Positions 41,058 to 50,383 of a DNA stretch of 64,000 bases are shown piece after piece. A program made the position numbers and the translations under genes. The first letter of the stretch is position 1, and the number at the start of each line of letters is the position of its first letter. Where the stretch lies: contig NZ_JAHWZX010000005.1 of assembly GCF_019351405.1 (NCBI RefSeq), forward strand, positions 1-64,000, in the 5' to 3' direction. The notes under the pieces were generated by a model. The model ran no database searches and was not told where the DNA came from. It saw only the letters and a list, made by a program, of their open reading frames with translations. Source of the stretch: Stakelama flava (GTDB taxonomy: Bacteria; Pseudomonadota; Alphaproteobacteria; Sphingomonadales; Sphingomonadaceae).

Positions 41058-41330
41058 ATGGGATCGACACAAGACGATATCGGCCGGATTGCCCGGTCCA
41101 TCCTTGCGCGGCACGGCACCGCCGCGTCAGCGCATGTAGAGGCGCAGATCGAAGCGGCGCGAGCGGCCGGGGGCTGGGACGCGCTCAACCGCTGGCACCG
41201 GGTCCGGCTGCGGCTCATCCGACTGAACCGGGATAGATCGGATTTCTACATGCGAACCGGGCCGATGCCGGTTAGCGAGTGCTCAGCACCGCACGCGCGC
41301 GATCGCAATCGATCTCCATCTGCCGTTTGA
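41058..41330 (+). CDS. Hypothetical protein, 3' end overlaps ribF
   Basis: The 90-residue protein starts MGSTQDDIGRIARSILARHG, then QIEAARAAGGWDALNRWHRVRLRLIRL; the C-terminal 25 residues are Arg/Pro/Ser-rich. A GCAGGGAG ribosome site precedes the ATG. The N-terminal helical part (IARSILARHG...W) resembles small uncharacterised sphingomonad proteins. The last 59 bases overlap the end of convergent ribF, which casts doubt on the C-terminal part. Confidence 0.55.
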   Translation: MGSTQDDIGRIARSILARHGTAASAHVEAQIEAARAAGGWDALNRWHRVRLRLIRLNRDRSDFYMRTGPMPVSECSAPHARDRNRSPSAV

Positions 41331-42198
41331 GGGCATCCAGATCGTCGAACTTTTCTTCGCCGCGCAGATATTCGATCAGTTCGACCTCGATCGTCCGGCC
41401 GTATAAATCGCCGGAGAAATCAAAGAAATACGGTTCGAGCAGTTCGGTCGGCGGGTCGATGCTGGGGCGGATACCCAGATTGGCCGCGCCATCAACGATG
41501 CGACCATCGGGCAACATCCCGCGCACCGCGTAAATCCCGTATTTCGGGCGCAGATAGCTGTGCAGCCGTAGATTGGCGGTCGGATAGCCGAGTTCGCGCC
41601 CCAGTTTCGCGCCCGGCTCCACAACCCCGCGAATCGCGAACGGCCGGGTGAGCAGTTGCGCCGCCTCGCGCGGATGCCCTTGCTGAAGGAGGGTGCGAAT
41701 CCGGCTCGACGAAACGACCGCCGCGCCATCCCCCACCGGGGCGACCGCCTCGGCGGTGAAGCCGAGCGTTTCACCCAGCGCTCGCAGCATCGCGACATCG
41801 CCTTCGCGCCCGCGGCCAAAGGTGAAATCCTCCCCGGTCACCACACCGGCCGCACCCAGCGGCCCGACCAGATGTTCGGCGAATTCGCGCGCGCTCAGCT
41901 TCGCCAGACGTGCGTCAAAGGTGAAGACCAGCATCGCATCCGCCCCCGCTTCGCCGAACAGGCGCTGGCGCTGGTCGAGCGTGGTCAGGCGGAAGGGCGG
42001 CGCATCGGGCTTGAAATAGCGTACCGGATGCGGATCGAACGTCGCGACGATCGCCGGGCGGCCCTGTTCCCGCGCCCGGTCGATCGCGCGCCCGACCACT
42101 GCCTGGTGCCCGCGATGAAATCCGTCGAAATTGCCGAGCGCGACGATACCGCCACGATAATCGGGCGGGACCGCCGAGCCGCCGTCCAGCCGCTCCAT
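41272..42198 (-). CDS. ribF: Bifunctional riboflavin kinase / FAD synthetase
   Basis: The 308-residue enzyme has an N-terminal FMN adenylyltransferase domain (LGNFDGFHRGHQAVV, FDPHPVRYF, VTGEDFTFGRGREG, SSSRIRTLL) and a C-terminal flavokinase domain (about 185-308: AKLGRELGYPTANLRL, YGIYAVRG, GAANLGIRPS, EPYFFDFSGDLYG). It makes FMN and FAD from riboflavin. The gene lies downstream of aguB with a 55-base gap. Confidence 0.95.
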   Translation of the reverse strand: MERLDGGSAVPPDYRGGIVALGNFDGFHRGHQAVVGRAIDRAREQGRPAIVATFDPHPVRYFKPDAPPFRLTTLDQRQRLFGEAGADAMLVFTFDARLAKLSAREFAEHLVGPLGAAGVVTGEDFTFGRGREGDVAMLRALGETLGFTAEAVAPVGDGAAVVSSSRIRTLLQQGHPREAAQLLTRPFAIRGVVEPGAKLGRELGYPTANLRLHSYLRPKYGIYAVRGMLPDGRIVDGAANLGIRPSIDPPTELLEPYFFDFSGDLYGRTIEVELIEYLRGEEKFDDLDALKRQMEIDCDRARAVLSTR

Positions 42199-42253
42199 GA
42201 CGCCGCGCTATAGGGAAGCGAAAGCGCGCTGCCAATCGGCGGCGGTCGCCACG

Positions 42254-43099
42254 CTAAACATCCTGCGCCAGCCGCCCGTACAGATCGGGGCGGCGATCGC
42301 GGAAGAAACCCATGCCCGCGCGATGGCGCTTCGCCCGGTCGATGTCCAGCGTCGCGCTGATGATGCCTTCCTCCTCGCGCCCCAGTTCGGCAAGCACATC
42401 GCCCCATTCGTCGCAGATGAAGCTGGTGCCGTAAAAGGTCTGATCACCTTCCCTGCCGATGCGGTTGGCGGCCACGACCGGCACCACGTTCGACACCGCA
42501 TGGCCCAGCATCGCGCGCCGCCACATCCGCGCGGTGTCCAGCTCGTCATCATACGGTTCGCTGCCGATCGCGGTGGGATAGAACAGAACTTGCGCCCCCA
42601 TCAGCATCATCGCTCGCGCCGCTTCGGGATACCATTGGTCCCAGCATACGCCCACGCCCATCGGAACGGGCCCATCCCATACGCGAAAGCCGGTATTGCC
42701 GGGGCGGAAATAGAATTTCTCCTCATATCCCGGCCCGTCGGGAATATGGCTTTTGCGATATACCCCCGCGATCCGGCCATCGGGGCCGATCATCGCCAGG
42801 CTGTTGTAATGATGCGGCCCATCGCTTTCGAAAAAGCTGGTCGGGATATGGATCGCCAATTCGCTCGCCAGCGCCTGCATCGCCATCACGCTGGGATGGT
42901 CCGCCGCGGGCCGCGCATTGGCGAAGAGCGCTTCATCCTCGACGCGGCAGAAATAATGATCCTCGAACAATTCGGGCGGCAGCACGACCTGAGCGCCGCG
43001 CCCCGCGGCCTCACGCACCATGTCAGATATTTTGGCGATATTGGCGGCGGTTTCGGTCGAAAAGGCGCATTGCAGCGCGGCAACGGTGATCTCGGTCAT
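42254..43099 (-). CDS. aguB: N-carbamoylputrescine amidase
   Basis: The 281-residue nitrilase-superfamily enzyme has the Glu-Lys-Cys triad: PPELFEDHYFC (E), VYRKSHIPDGPGYEEKFYF quoted as YRKSHIPDGPGYEEKFYF (K), and GVGVCWDQWYPE (C). The block PDGPGYEEKFYF is diagnostic for N-carbamoylputrescine amidase. It releases putrescine, the last step from agmatine. It is close to aguA, with a 46-codon membrane-protein gene between them. Confidence 0.93.
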   Translation of the reverse strand: MTEITVAALQCAFSTETAANIAKISDMVREAAGRGAQVVLPPELFEDHYFCRVEDEALFANARPAADHPSVMAMQALASELAIHIPTSFFESDGPHHYNSLAMIGPDGRIAGVYRKSHIPDGPGYEEKFYFRPGNTGFRVWDGPVPMGVGVCWDQWYPEAARAMMLMGAQVLFYPTAIGSEPYDDELDTARMWRRAMLGHAVSNVVPVVAANRIGREGDQTFYGTSFICDEWGDVLAELGREEEGIISATLDIDRAKRHRAGMGFFRDRRPDLYGRLAQDV

Positions 43100-43109
43100 A
43101 GGCCGCTAT

Positions 43110-43250
43110 CTAATCCGCCCGCACGCGAATTGCAGCCCCGTTACGCGGCGAATCGGGCGCATCGACCAGCGCGCGCTCCAGCCAGCGGCGGGCGGGTATA
43201 TGGGGAAGCACCAGCAGCGCAAACCACAGGGCAAGAAGTGAAACGAGCAT
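43110..43250 (-). CDS. Small membrane protein between aguA and aguB
   Basis: The 46-residue protein has one hydrophobic segment (MLVSLLALWFALLVLPHIPA) and a charged tail ending IRVRAD. A GAAAGGGGAC ribosome site lies before ATG 43250. It sits 10 bases upstream of the aguB start and 60 bases after the aguA stop, so it probably shares their transcript. Function unknown. Confidence 0.55.
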   Translation of the reverse strand: MLVSLLALWFALLVLPHIPARRWLERALVDAPDSPRNGAAIRVRAD

Positions 43251-43310
43251 GGCAGTCCCCTTTCGCCGAAAGATGGGATCACCGCCCTGCCGCGACAAGC
43301 AGGCGCTGCC

Positions 43311-44294
43311 TTACCGCGCCGGTATCTGCTGGCTGATGCAATGGAAGCTGCCGCCGCCGGTCAGCACATGATCGGCGCGCAGGCCGACCGTTTTGCGATC
43401 CGGGAACAGCGCACCGATCGCCGCGACCGCGCGATCGTCACTTTCCTGCCCGTATAGCGGGACGACGACCGCGGCATTGCCGATATAAAAGTTCATATGG
43501 CTGGCGGGCACAATGTCGCCGTTCGAATCGACCACACGTCCGGGCGACGGGATACGCACCAGATCGACGCCGAAATCCCGCGCCGCGCGCGCCGCCGCTT
43601 CATAGACATGCGCGTTGGGATCGTCCGCCGCCGGTTCGGGAAGCGCGAGCAGGTTGGGCGCGACGAAACGCGCCAGATTATCGACATGCCCGTCGGTATG
43701 GTCGGCCGCCAGTCCTTCGTCGAGCCACAACACGCGCGTACAGCCAAGGTCGCGCTGCAACCGCGCCTCGGTCGCCGCTTCGTCGACATCGCCGTTGCGA
43801 TTGGGATGGAGCAGGCATTGCCGCGTCGTCACGATCAAACCGGTGCCGTCGCCGTCGATCGCGCCGCCTTCCAGCACCCAATCATGTTGGGCAACGGCCA
43901 TGGCGCGCTTCGCGGCCAGCCGCACGCCGATATCTTCATCGCCCGGATATTCGTATTTTCGGCCCCAGCCGTTGAACCCGAACCGGTGCGCCTGCCCCGC
44001 CCCGTCAAGGATCACGCCGGTATCGCGAAGCCAGACATCGCCGAACCGCTCGACCTCCACCTGCACGCCCGGACCGACCAGCGCGCGCGCCGCACCGGCC
44101 GCCGCCTCATCCGCGGCGATCAGCAGCACCCGTTCCCCCGCACCATCCGCATGGACGGCGTTCGCAAAAGTGGCGGTTTCGCGCTGCGCCGCCTGAAATG
44201 CATCGCCCCATAGCGCCGCATTGCTGGGAAAGCCGATCCAGACGGCCTCGTGCGGCGCCCATTCGGGCGGCGGGGGTAAAGCTATGCTGGCCAT
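43311..44294 (-). CDS. aguA: Agmatine deiminase
   Basis: The 327-residue enzyme of the peptidyl-arginine-deiminase fold has VWLRDTGVI, FNGWGRKYEYPGDEDIG, LEGGAIDGDGTG, ADHTDGHVDN and the nucleophile in GGGSFHCISQQIP (Cys). It converts agmatine to N-carbamoylputrescine. With aguB it completes agmatine to putrescine. Confidence 0.94.
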   Translation of the reverse strand: MASIALPPPPEWAPHEAVWIGFPSNAALWGDAFQAAQRETATFANAVHADGAGERVLLIAADEAAAGAARALVGPGVQVEVERFGDVWLRDTGVILDGAGQAHRFGFNGWGRKYEYPGDEDIGVRLAAKRAMAVAQHDWVLEGGAIDGDGTGLIVTTRQCLLHPNRNGDVDEAATEARLQRDLGCTRVLWLDEGLAADHTDGHVDNLARFVAPNLLALPEPAADDPNAHVYEAAARAARDFGVDLVRIPSPGRVVDSNGDIVPASHMNFYIGNAAVVVPLYGQESDDRAVAAIGALFPDRKTVGLRADHVLTGGGSFHCISQQIPAR

Positions 44295-44335
44295 TGCCGG
44301 GCACCTAGCGGCTTCCCGGCCCGGCGAAAAGCCCG

Positions 44336-45979
44336 TCAGTCGCCGCCGCGCGACTGATCGCGAATCTTGCGGAATTCGCTTCCTTCATACCAGTTCGGCC
44401 ATGCATCGCCTTCGGCCAGTTCGCGGCCGAGCCGGTAATAGATTTGGAGGTCCTGAAGCGCGCCCGACCAATCCCAGTCGGGATCATATTCGTCCTGCGG
44501 CTTGTGATAGCGATTGTCGGTATAATCCTTGTCGGCGGCTTCACCCGCTTCCTTGCCGCCCTTGACCAGATCGTTGCCGCTGGTCGCGTCGAGCATGGGC
44601 ACGCCTTTTTTGGCGAAACTGAAATGGTCGGACCGATAATATCCGCCCGCTTCCGGGTGCGGTTCGGATTCGATTACCCGCCCCTCATCCGCCACCAGCG
44701 GCTTGATCATATCCTCAAGCTCGGATTTGCCGGCCCCGACCACGACGAAATTCTTTGTTGCGCCGTTCGCGTTGAGCACGTCCATATTGACCCCGCCCAC
44801 CGTCTTCGACAGCGGATAGACGGGATTGGCGGCATAATAGGCCGATCCCAGCAGACCCGATTCCTCGGCCGTAACGGCAAGGAACACCTGGCTGCGCCTT
44901 GTCGGCCCCGCCTTTGCATTTGCCTGCGCCAGCGTTACCAGCCCGGCCACCCCGCTGGCATTGTCGAGCGCGCCGTTGCAGATATCGTCGCCATCGACCG
45001 CGTCGCATTTACCCAGATGGTCCCAATGCGCCGAATACAGCACGACTTCGTCGGGAGCCTCGGTTCCGGGCAGGATGCCGATCACATTCTTCGACGCCTG
45101 GCGCCGGATCGAATTGACGAAGCCGGTCGACGCTTTCAACCCCAGTGGAACCGCGTGGAAGCCCTTGCGCTTCGCCGCTTCGGCGAGCTTGTCGAAATCC
45201 TTGCCCGCTGCGGCGAAGAGCTTTTTCGCCGCGTCGAGCTGAATCCACCCGATCGCCTTCGACTGGTCCATATGATCGCCCGCGATATCGGGTTCGAGCT
45301 GCGGCCCGGTCCAGCTGGACCGCACCACGCCCCAGCCATAGGATGCCGGTTCGGTCTGGTGAACGATGATAGCGGCAGCCGCGCCCTGCCGTGCAGCCTC
45401 CTCATATTTATAGGTCCAGCGGCCGTAATAGGTCATCGCCCGCCCCTCGAAGGGGCCATCGCGGTTCATCGTTTGCCAGTCGGGATCATTGACCAGAATG
45501 ACGACCGTCTTGCCCTTCACATCGACGCCGGCATAATCGTTCCACCCGCGCTCGGGCGCGTTGATGCCATAGCCGACGAACACGACATCGCTGTTCGAAA
45601 GGTCGATTTTCGGCGTCACCTGATACGTGGCGACCACCATATCGGTGCGATAGTCGAGGCTGATCGGCGCGCTGCCGCCGGTGAAGGTCAGCGGCTTCAC
45701 ATTCTGCGCGGTAATCTCGACCAGCGGTACGTCCTGAAGCCATTTGCCGTGATTGCCGGGCTTCAGCCCCGCCGCCTTGAACCGGCTGACGATGTAATCG
45801 AGCACGGCCGGCTCCGTCTCGCTTGCCGGAGCGCGTCCTTCGAACTTGTCGTCGGACAGTTCCTTCGTCACCGATTTCAGCGTGTCGACCGACAGGTCGG
45901 GCGCGGCCGTCGTGGTCTGCGCATAAGCAGGCGTTGCAAGTGTAGATATTATGGCGCTGATGGCGAATATGGTGCGCAT
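44336..45979 (-). CDS. Secreted M28 family metallopeptidase with PA domain
   Basis: The 547-residue protein has a signal peptide (MRTIFAISAIISTLATPAYAQ), a PA domain (about 120-260; GYGINAPERGWNDYAGVDVKGK quoted as GYGINAPERGWNDYAG) and a zinc-dependent M28 domain. Metal ligands are visible in YSAHWDHLG (H), NGALDNASGVAG (D), VTAEESGLLG (E, E), GVNMDVLN (D) and YRSDHFSFAKKGVP (H). It is probably an exported aminopeptidase. The start at 45979 follows GGGGGAGACC. Terminator-like DNA upstream separates it from rpsD. Confidence 0.92.
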   Translation of the reverse strand: MRTIFAISAIISTLATPAYAQTTTAAPDLSVDTLKSVTKELSDDKFEGRAPASETEPAVLDYIVSRFKAAGLKPGNHGKWLQDVPLVEITAQNVKPLTFTGGSAPISLDYRTDMVVATYQVTPKIDLSNSDVVFVGYGINAPERGWNDYAGVDVKGKTVVILVNDPDWQTMNRDGPFEGRAMTYYGRWTYKYEEAARQGAAAAIIVHQTEPASYGWGVVRSSWTGPQLEPDIAGDHMDQSKAIGWIQLDAAKKLFAAAGKDFDKLAEAAKRKGFHAVPLGLKASTGFVNSIRRQASKNVIGILPGTEAPDEVVLYSAHWDHLGKCDAVDGDDICNGALDNASGVAGLVTLAQANAKAGPTRRSQVFLAVTAEESGLLGSAYYAANPVYPLSKTVGGVNMDVLNANGATKNFVVVGAGKSELEDMIKPLVADEGRVIESEPHPEAGGYYRSDHFSFAKKGVPMLDATSGNDLVKGGKEAGEAADKDYTDNRYHKPQDEYDPDWDWSGALQDLQIYYRLGRELAEGDAWPNWYEGSEFRKIRDQSRGGD

Positions 45980-46044
45980 GAAAGGTCTCCCCCGTTGAAC
46001 CCGGGGTGTACCATAGCGAGGCATGGCGTCTTGTCGAACCGACA

Positions 46045-46080
46045 ATAAAAAAGGGCGGCCCGATCGGACCGCCCCGTTTT
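46045..46080. terminator. Terminator after rpsD
   Basis: GGGCGGCCCGA / TCGGACCGCCC forms an 11-bp stem (one G-U or mismatch). A T-run (TTTTTTATTG) follows on the minus strand, 20 bases after the rpsD stop. Confidence 0.85.
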
Positions 46081-46100
46081 TCGCCATTCGGGCCGAATAA

Positions 46101-46715
46101 TCAGCGCGAATAGAATTCGACCACCAGGTTCGGCTCCATCTTCACCGGATAGGGAACCTCGTCGAGTTGCGGCACGCGGGTATAGGTCACCTTTGCCGCG
46201 CCGTCGGGGGCGACATAATCGGGAATCTCGCGCTCGGGCAGGCTCTGCGCCTCGATCACCAGCGCCATTTCCTGCGCCTTGGACCCCAGCGTGATTTCAT
46301 CACCGGGCACGATGCGGCGCGACGCGATGTTGCACTTCACGCCGTTGACGCGGACATGGCCGTGACTGACAAGCTGGCGAGCGGCAAAGATCGTCGGCGC
46401 GAACTTGGCGCGATAGACGACCATGTCGAGGCGCTGTTCAAGCAGGCCGATCAGGTTCTGCGAGGTATCGCCCTTCATGCGCGACGCTTCCTCATAGGAG
46501 CGCTTGAACTGCTTTTCGGTGATATCGCCGTAATAGCCCTTCAGCTTCTGCTTGGCGCGCAGCTGGATGCCGAAATCCGACATCTTGCCCTTGCGGCGCT
46601 GGCCGTGCTGGCCGGGGCCGTATTCGCGCTTGTTCACCGGGCTCTTGGGACGACCCCAGATGTTTTCGCCCATCCGGCGGTCGATTTTATACTTGGCGCT
46701 CGAACGCTTCGACAT
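46101..46715 (-). CDS. rpsD: 30S ribosomal protein S4
   Basis: The 204-residue protein starts [21 protein letters not shown]; its S4 domain contains [31 protein letters not shown], quoted as [16 protein letters not shown], and the C-terminus ends NLVVEFYSR. It is a primary 16S-binding protein. It stands alone rather than in the alpha operon, as is common in alphaproteobacteria. Confidence 0.97.
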   Translation of the reverse strand: MSKRSSAKYKIDRRMGENIWGRPKSPVNKREYGPGQHGQRRKGKMSDFGIQLRAKQKLKGYYGDITEKQFKRSYEEASRMKGDTSQNLIGLLEQRLDMVVYRAKFAPTIFAARQLVSHGHVRVNGVKCNIASRRIVPGDEITLGSKAQEMALVIEAQSLPEREIPDYVAPDGAAKVTYTRVPQLDEVPYPVKMEPNLVVEFYSR

Positions 46716-46875
46716 ATCTTATTTTCCTCAATTGCGAATGACGTTGACCCGGAAGCGCATATGCTTCCTGATCGCGGTCCCGGTTATCGCCCACGCATAT
46801 GCGCAGGGCCGCCGCTTCACCGGGGTGCGGGGCCGATTGCGAAGTGCGCGCAGCTACCGGCGCAGCACGCTGGAG

Positions 46876-47547
46876 TCAAGCCGGTTCGCCGTCGCGGCGC
46901 AGCAGGCTGGTCCGCGCCAGCAGCGCGAACAGCGCGGTCATCACCGCCGACACCAGCGCCGCGATCCAGAAACTGCGATCGTGCGCCGACCGATATGCAA
47001 TCGCGCCGATGACGGTCCCGCCGAAAAAGGAAAGCCACAGGGCGAAATCGCGCACCCAGGCAAAACGTGCGTCGCGCCCCATCAGCGAATTGGCAAGCTT
47101 CTGACCGAAGCGAACCAGCGTTCCCGTCATATAGGTAAGCCCGATGCGGATATCGCCGTTGCGGCTGAACACGCCGTTTTCCGCGCCCATTCCGGCGGCA
47201 AGCGCGATCACCGCAAGGCCGTCGAACCCCGCCATGCGCAGAATGGCTGCGATGACCAGAAACACCGTGCACGTCATCATCACCGGCGCATGGGCGGTGC
47301 CCGGCGTCGCCTGCGCAACGATGGCGGACACCACGACGCCGCACAGAAAGGCGGTGATCAGCGACCCGGCAGTGAACACGTCGCCCCATTGCGCATAGCC
47401 AAGCCCGATCCCCAGCTGGGTGGTATTGCCGCTCATGAACGAAGCGAAGAAACCACCGATGCTGGTATAGGCCAGAACATCGACGAAACCGGCCAGCGCG
47501 GCAAGAAGAAGCGCTGCACCGAAAAGCGGAACGGATGTGCGTTGCAT
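46876..47547 (-). CDS. YoaK (DUF1275) family membrane protein
   Basis: The 223-residue protein has about six hydrophobic segments and the DUF1275 hallmarks AGFVDVLAYTSIGGFFASFMSGNTTQLG, quoted as ASFMSGNTTQLG and GFVDVLAYTSIGG. AGMGAENGVFSRNG and LTYMTGTLVRFGQKLA are also present. It is probably a transporter-like protein of unknown substrate. It is divergent from the TRIC-type gene. Confidence 0.88.
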   Translation of the reverse strand: MQRTSVPLFGAALLLAALAGFVDVLAYTSIGGFFASFMSGNTTQLGIGLGYAQWGDVFTAGSLITAFLCGVVVSAIVAQATPGTAHAPVMMTCTVFLVIAAILRMAGFDGLAVIALAAGMGAENGVFSRNGDIRIGLTYMTGTLVRFGQKLANSLMGRDARFAWVRDFALWLSFFGGTVIGAIAYRSAHDRSFWIAALVSAVMTALFALLARTSLLRRDGEPA

Positions 47548-47673
47548 GGCGCGCCTTTTCGCGCATTGCGCCATGGCTTTCCACCCCGTGCGCGCAATAA
47601 ATTCACCAAAATCGGGGCCCCGCCGGTCACGCCATGGTTGCAGCGGCATCAAAAGCGGCTAAGGGCGCGCGCC

Positions 47674-48306
47674 ATGACCCCGCCCCTCGCTTGGCAAATC
47701 GGACCGCTGCTCCCCTGGCTGGACCTCGTCTCCATCGCGGTGTTCGCCGCGACGGGGGCGGTTGCCGCGACTCGCGCCGGGCAGACGCTGGTCACCGCCA
47801 CCTTCTTCGCACTGATCACCGGTGTGGGCGGCGGCACGCTGCGCGACCTGTTGATCGACGCGCCGGTGTTCTGGGTTCATGACCGGCTGGTCGCAGGGAT
47901 CTGCATCGCGGTGGCGACGCTGGTCTGGGTGACGCCCGAACGCTGGTGGCAGGGCAAGGTGTTCGCATGGCTCGATGCAAGCGGTCTTGCCGCCTATGCG
48001 GTGTTCGGCGCGGCGAAATCGCTTGGCTTCGGCATTCCGCCGGTACCCGCGATCGTACTTGGCATCGTAAACGCCTGCGCCGGCGGCATCATCCGCGACA
48101 TGCTCGCCAACGAACCGTCAATCCTGATGCGCCCCGAATTATATGTCACTGCCGCCGCGCTGGCGGCTTCGGCCTATGTCGGGCTGCACCTGCTGGGTGC
48201 GCCGTCGTTCGTCGCGGCGCTCGCGGCGACCGGCGCGGGCTTCGGCCTGCGCGGCGCGGCGATCCACTGGAAAATCGCGCTGCCCGCCTATCGCGGCAAA
48301 CGCTGA
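47674..48306 (+). CDS. TRIC family (UPF0126) cation channel protein
   Basis: The 210-residue protein has seven hydrophobic segments in two repeats with the family motifs FAATGAVAATRAG, TGVGGGTLRDLLI and the second-repeat NACAGGIIRDML. Prokaryotic TRIC proteins are trimeric potassium-type channels. ATG 47674 is selected because it begins the first membrane segment region; a long upstream in-frame extension is antisense to YoaK. Confidence 0.88.
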   Translation: MTPPLAWQIGPLLPWLDLVSIAVFAATGAVAATRAGQTLVTATFFALITGVGGGTLRDLLIDAPVFWVHDRLVAGICIAVATLVWVTPERWWQGKVFAWLDASGLAAYAVFGAAKSLGFGIPPVPAIVLGIVNACAGGIIRDMLANEPSILMRPELYVTAAALAASAYVGLHLLGAPSFVAALAATGAGFGLRGAAIHWKIALPAYRGKR

Positions 48307-48335
48307 GGCGGGGGCGCCCTCCTTATCGCAGGCGA

Positions 48336-50231
48336 TCAGGGAACGGCGTGTTCGATCACCATCCGGGCGAGTTCGCGATCCCCGGCCGACGGCGCGACCG
48401 GACCCAGCCCCGCGCATTCGAGGCAACGCGCCTGCACCGATCCCGCCTGCACCAGCCGCCGGGCATCGCCCAGCGCCTGCGCCAGCATCGCGCGGCGTTC
48501 GGCACCAACGCGAGCGAACAGGTCGGCATTGCCCGCGCTGACATGGTCATTGTCCTTGTCATCGCCCTGCCGAAGCAGCGACGACAGCAGCTTTTCAAAC
48601 TCGCTCGGCTTTTCGGCGAGATAGTCGGCATGGACATTATCAGGTTTCAGCTTCGCGCGCTTCGCCGCTTCGGCAATCGCGGCGTCCAGCCCGCCGAACT
48701 TGTCGACCAGGCCGAGCTGCCGTGCATCGCCGCCCGCCCAGACGCGGCCCTGACCGATCTGGTCGACGCGCTGCGGCGTCATGTGGCGCGATTTGGCGAC
48801 AAGCGACACGAAACGCTGATAGCCGTTTTCGATCTGCGACTGCATGATCCGGTCGAATTCAGGGCTGGTTCCGGCAAGCACGTCCGGCTGCCCCGATAGC
48901 GGCGTCGTCTTCACCCCGTCGGCGTTCACCCCGATTTTCTTCAGCGCATCCTCGAATGTGGGGATGATGCCGAAAATGCCGATCGATCCGGTGATCGTGT
49001 TCGGCTCGGCGAAAATCTCCTCGCCCGCGGTCGACACCCAATAGCCGCCGCTGGCCGCCAGCGATCCCATCGACGTCACGACGGGCAGGCCCTTGGCGCG
49101 CGCCTGAAGGATCGCCTGGCGAATCTGTTCGGACGCAAGCGCCGAACCGCCCGGCGAGTCGACGCGCACCACCAGCGCCTTCACCTTGTCGTCCTTCAGC
49201 GCGTCGAGGATCAGTCGCGAAATCGTTTCGCCGCCGGCCGTGTCACGCCCCGATTCCCCATCGACGATTTCGCCCGCCACGGTGATGACCCCGATCGCAT
49301 CGCCCGATGTCGAAAGCGGATGAACCGACAGCCAGTCGCGATAGCCGATCGTGTTGAAGCTGCCGGCGGGCCGGTCATCGGGGGTTCCGACGATCTTCGC
49401 GACGCGCTGCCCGAATGCGATCCGGTCCCCGACATGGTCGATCAGCTTATAGCGCAACGAAGCCTGGGACAGGTCGCCATTTACCGCTTCGATCGCCGAT
49501 GCGGGATCGGCAAGAATGGTCTTGATATCGGCCTGGGGACGGAGTTTCGCGACCGCTTCGCGCCACTGGCTGAAAATCGTGCCGTACAATGCCTGCATCG
49601 CTTCGCGCGCGGCGGGCGACTGGTCGGAACGCATATAGGGTTCGACCGCCGATTTGTATGTGCCAACGCGATAGATGTGCGCGTTAACGCCCAGCTTGTC
49701 GATCAGCCCTTTGTAATATAGCTGCGACCCGCCCGGCCCGCGGATCAGTACGCCGCCCATGGGATCGGACCAGATCTCGCTCGCGGCCGAAGCGAGCATA
49801 TAGCCTGAATCGGTATAGGCGGTGGCATAGGCAAGCACCGGCTTGCCGCTCTTGCGCACTTCGGCGAGTTTTTCCGCCACGCTGGTCAGTGCCGCCGGAT
49901 AGCCGCCCAGAAACCCGTCAAGGTCGAGCACGACCGCCTTCACCCGGTCGTCGCTCTCCGCCGAATCGAGCGCGCGCAACAGGTCGCGCACCGCGAATTC
50001 CTGCGTCACCTTCCTGCCGGTCAGCGTCGCCGTCGGATCAACCTTTGCAGGCTGTTCGGTGATCGTGCCGTCCAGCGAAAGCAACAGGGCGCCGTTGCTG
50101 ATCGACGCCTTGTCCGGCCGTGCCGAAAGCAACGCGAACAACAATCCGAAGAAGACAAGCAACAGGATGAGGACGAGCGCGTCCTTGATCCCCACCAGGA
50201 TTTTCCAGGCGCCGCGTACCAGTTGCACCAA
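48336..50231 (-). CDS. sppA: Signal peptide peptidase SppA (67 kDa type)
   Basis: The 631-residue protein has an N-terminal membrane anchor (DALVLILLLVFFGLLFALL) and two tandem S49 domains. The Ser/Lys dyad residues are visible: lysine in VGTYKSAVEPYMR (N-terminal half) and serine in MGSLAASGGYWVS (C-terminal half). Other blocks are VRVDSPGGSALASE and GSIGIFGIIPTFEDAL. It degrades leftover signal peptides in the inner membrane. It is a single gene, divergent from the MATE gene. Confidence 0.94.
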   Translation of the reverse strand: MVQLVRGAWKILVGIKDALVLILLLVFFGLLFALLSARPDKASISNGALLLSLDGTITEQPAKVDPTATLTGRKVTQEFAVRDLLRALDSAESDDRVKAVVLDLDGFLGGYPAALTSVAEKLAEVRKSGKPVLAYATAYTDSGYMLASAASEIWSDPMGGVLIRGPGGSQLYYKGLIDKLGVNAHIYRVGTYKSAVEPYMRSDQSPAAREAMQALYGTIFSQWREAVAKLRPQADIKTILADPASAIEAVNGDLSQASLRYKLIDHVGDRIAFGQRVAKIVGTPDDRPAGSFNTIGYRDWLSVHPLSTSGDAIGVITVAGEIVDGESGRDTAGGETISRLILDALKDDKVKALVVRVDSPGGSALASEQIRQAILQARAKGLPVVTSMGSLAASGGYWVSTAGEEIFAEPNTITGSIGIFGIIPTFEDALKKIGVNADGVKTTPLSGQPDVLAGTSPEFDRIMQSQIENGYQRFVSLVAKSRHMTPQRVDQIGQGRVWAGGDARQLGLVDKFGGLDAAIAEAAKRAKLKPDNVHADYLAEKPSEFEKLLSSLLRQGDDKDNDHVSAGNADLFARVGAERRAMLAQALGDARRLVQAGSVQARCLECAGLGPVAPSAGDRELARMVIEHAVP

Positions 50232-50383
50232 TCATTCTCCCGCACATATCGCCGCCAGACGCGACCGCGCCTGGCCTACACAAACAGTGTTAATCGGGCA
50301 ATACGCCGCTGGTTTCGCGCGAAAAGCTCGCGGCGGCAAAAGCGGTGCGCAAAACCACGCGCGGGCTGCTACAGGCGCCGGCG

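Noticed and set aside
44444..46048. 534-codon open frame on the plus strand
   Set aside because: Antisense to the M28 peptidase, which has signal peptide and all metal ligands; the plus frame shows no recognisable motif.
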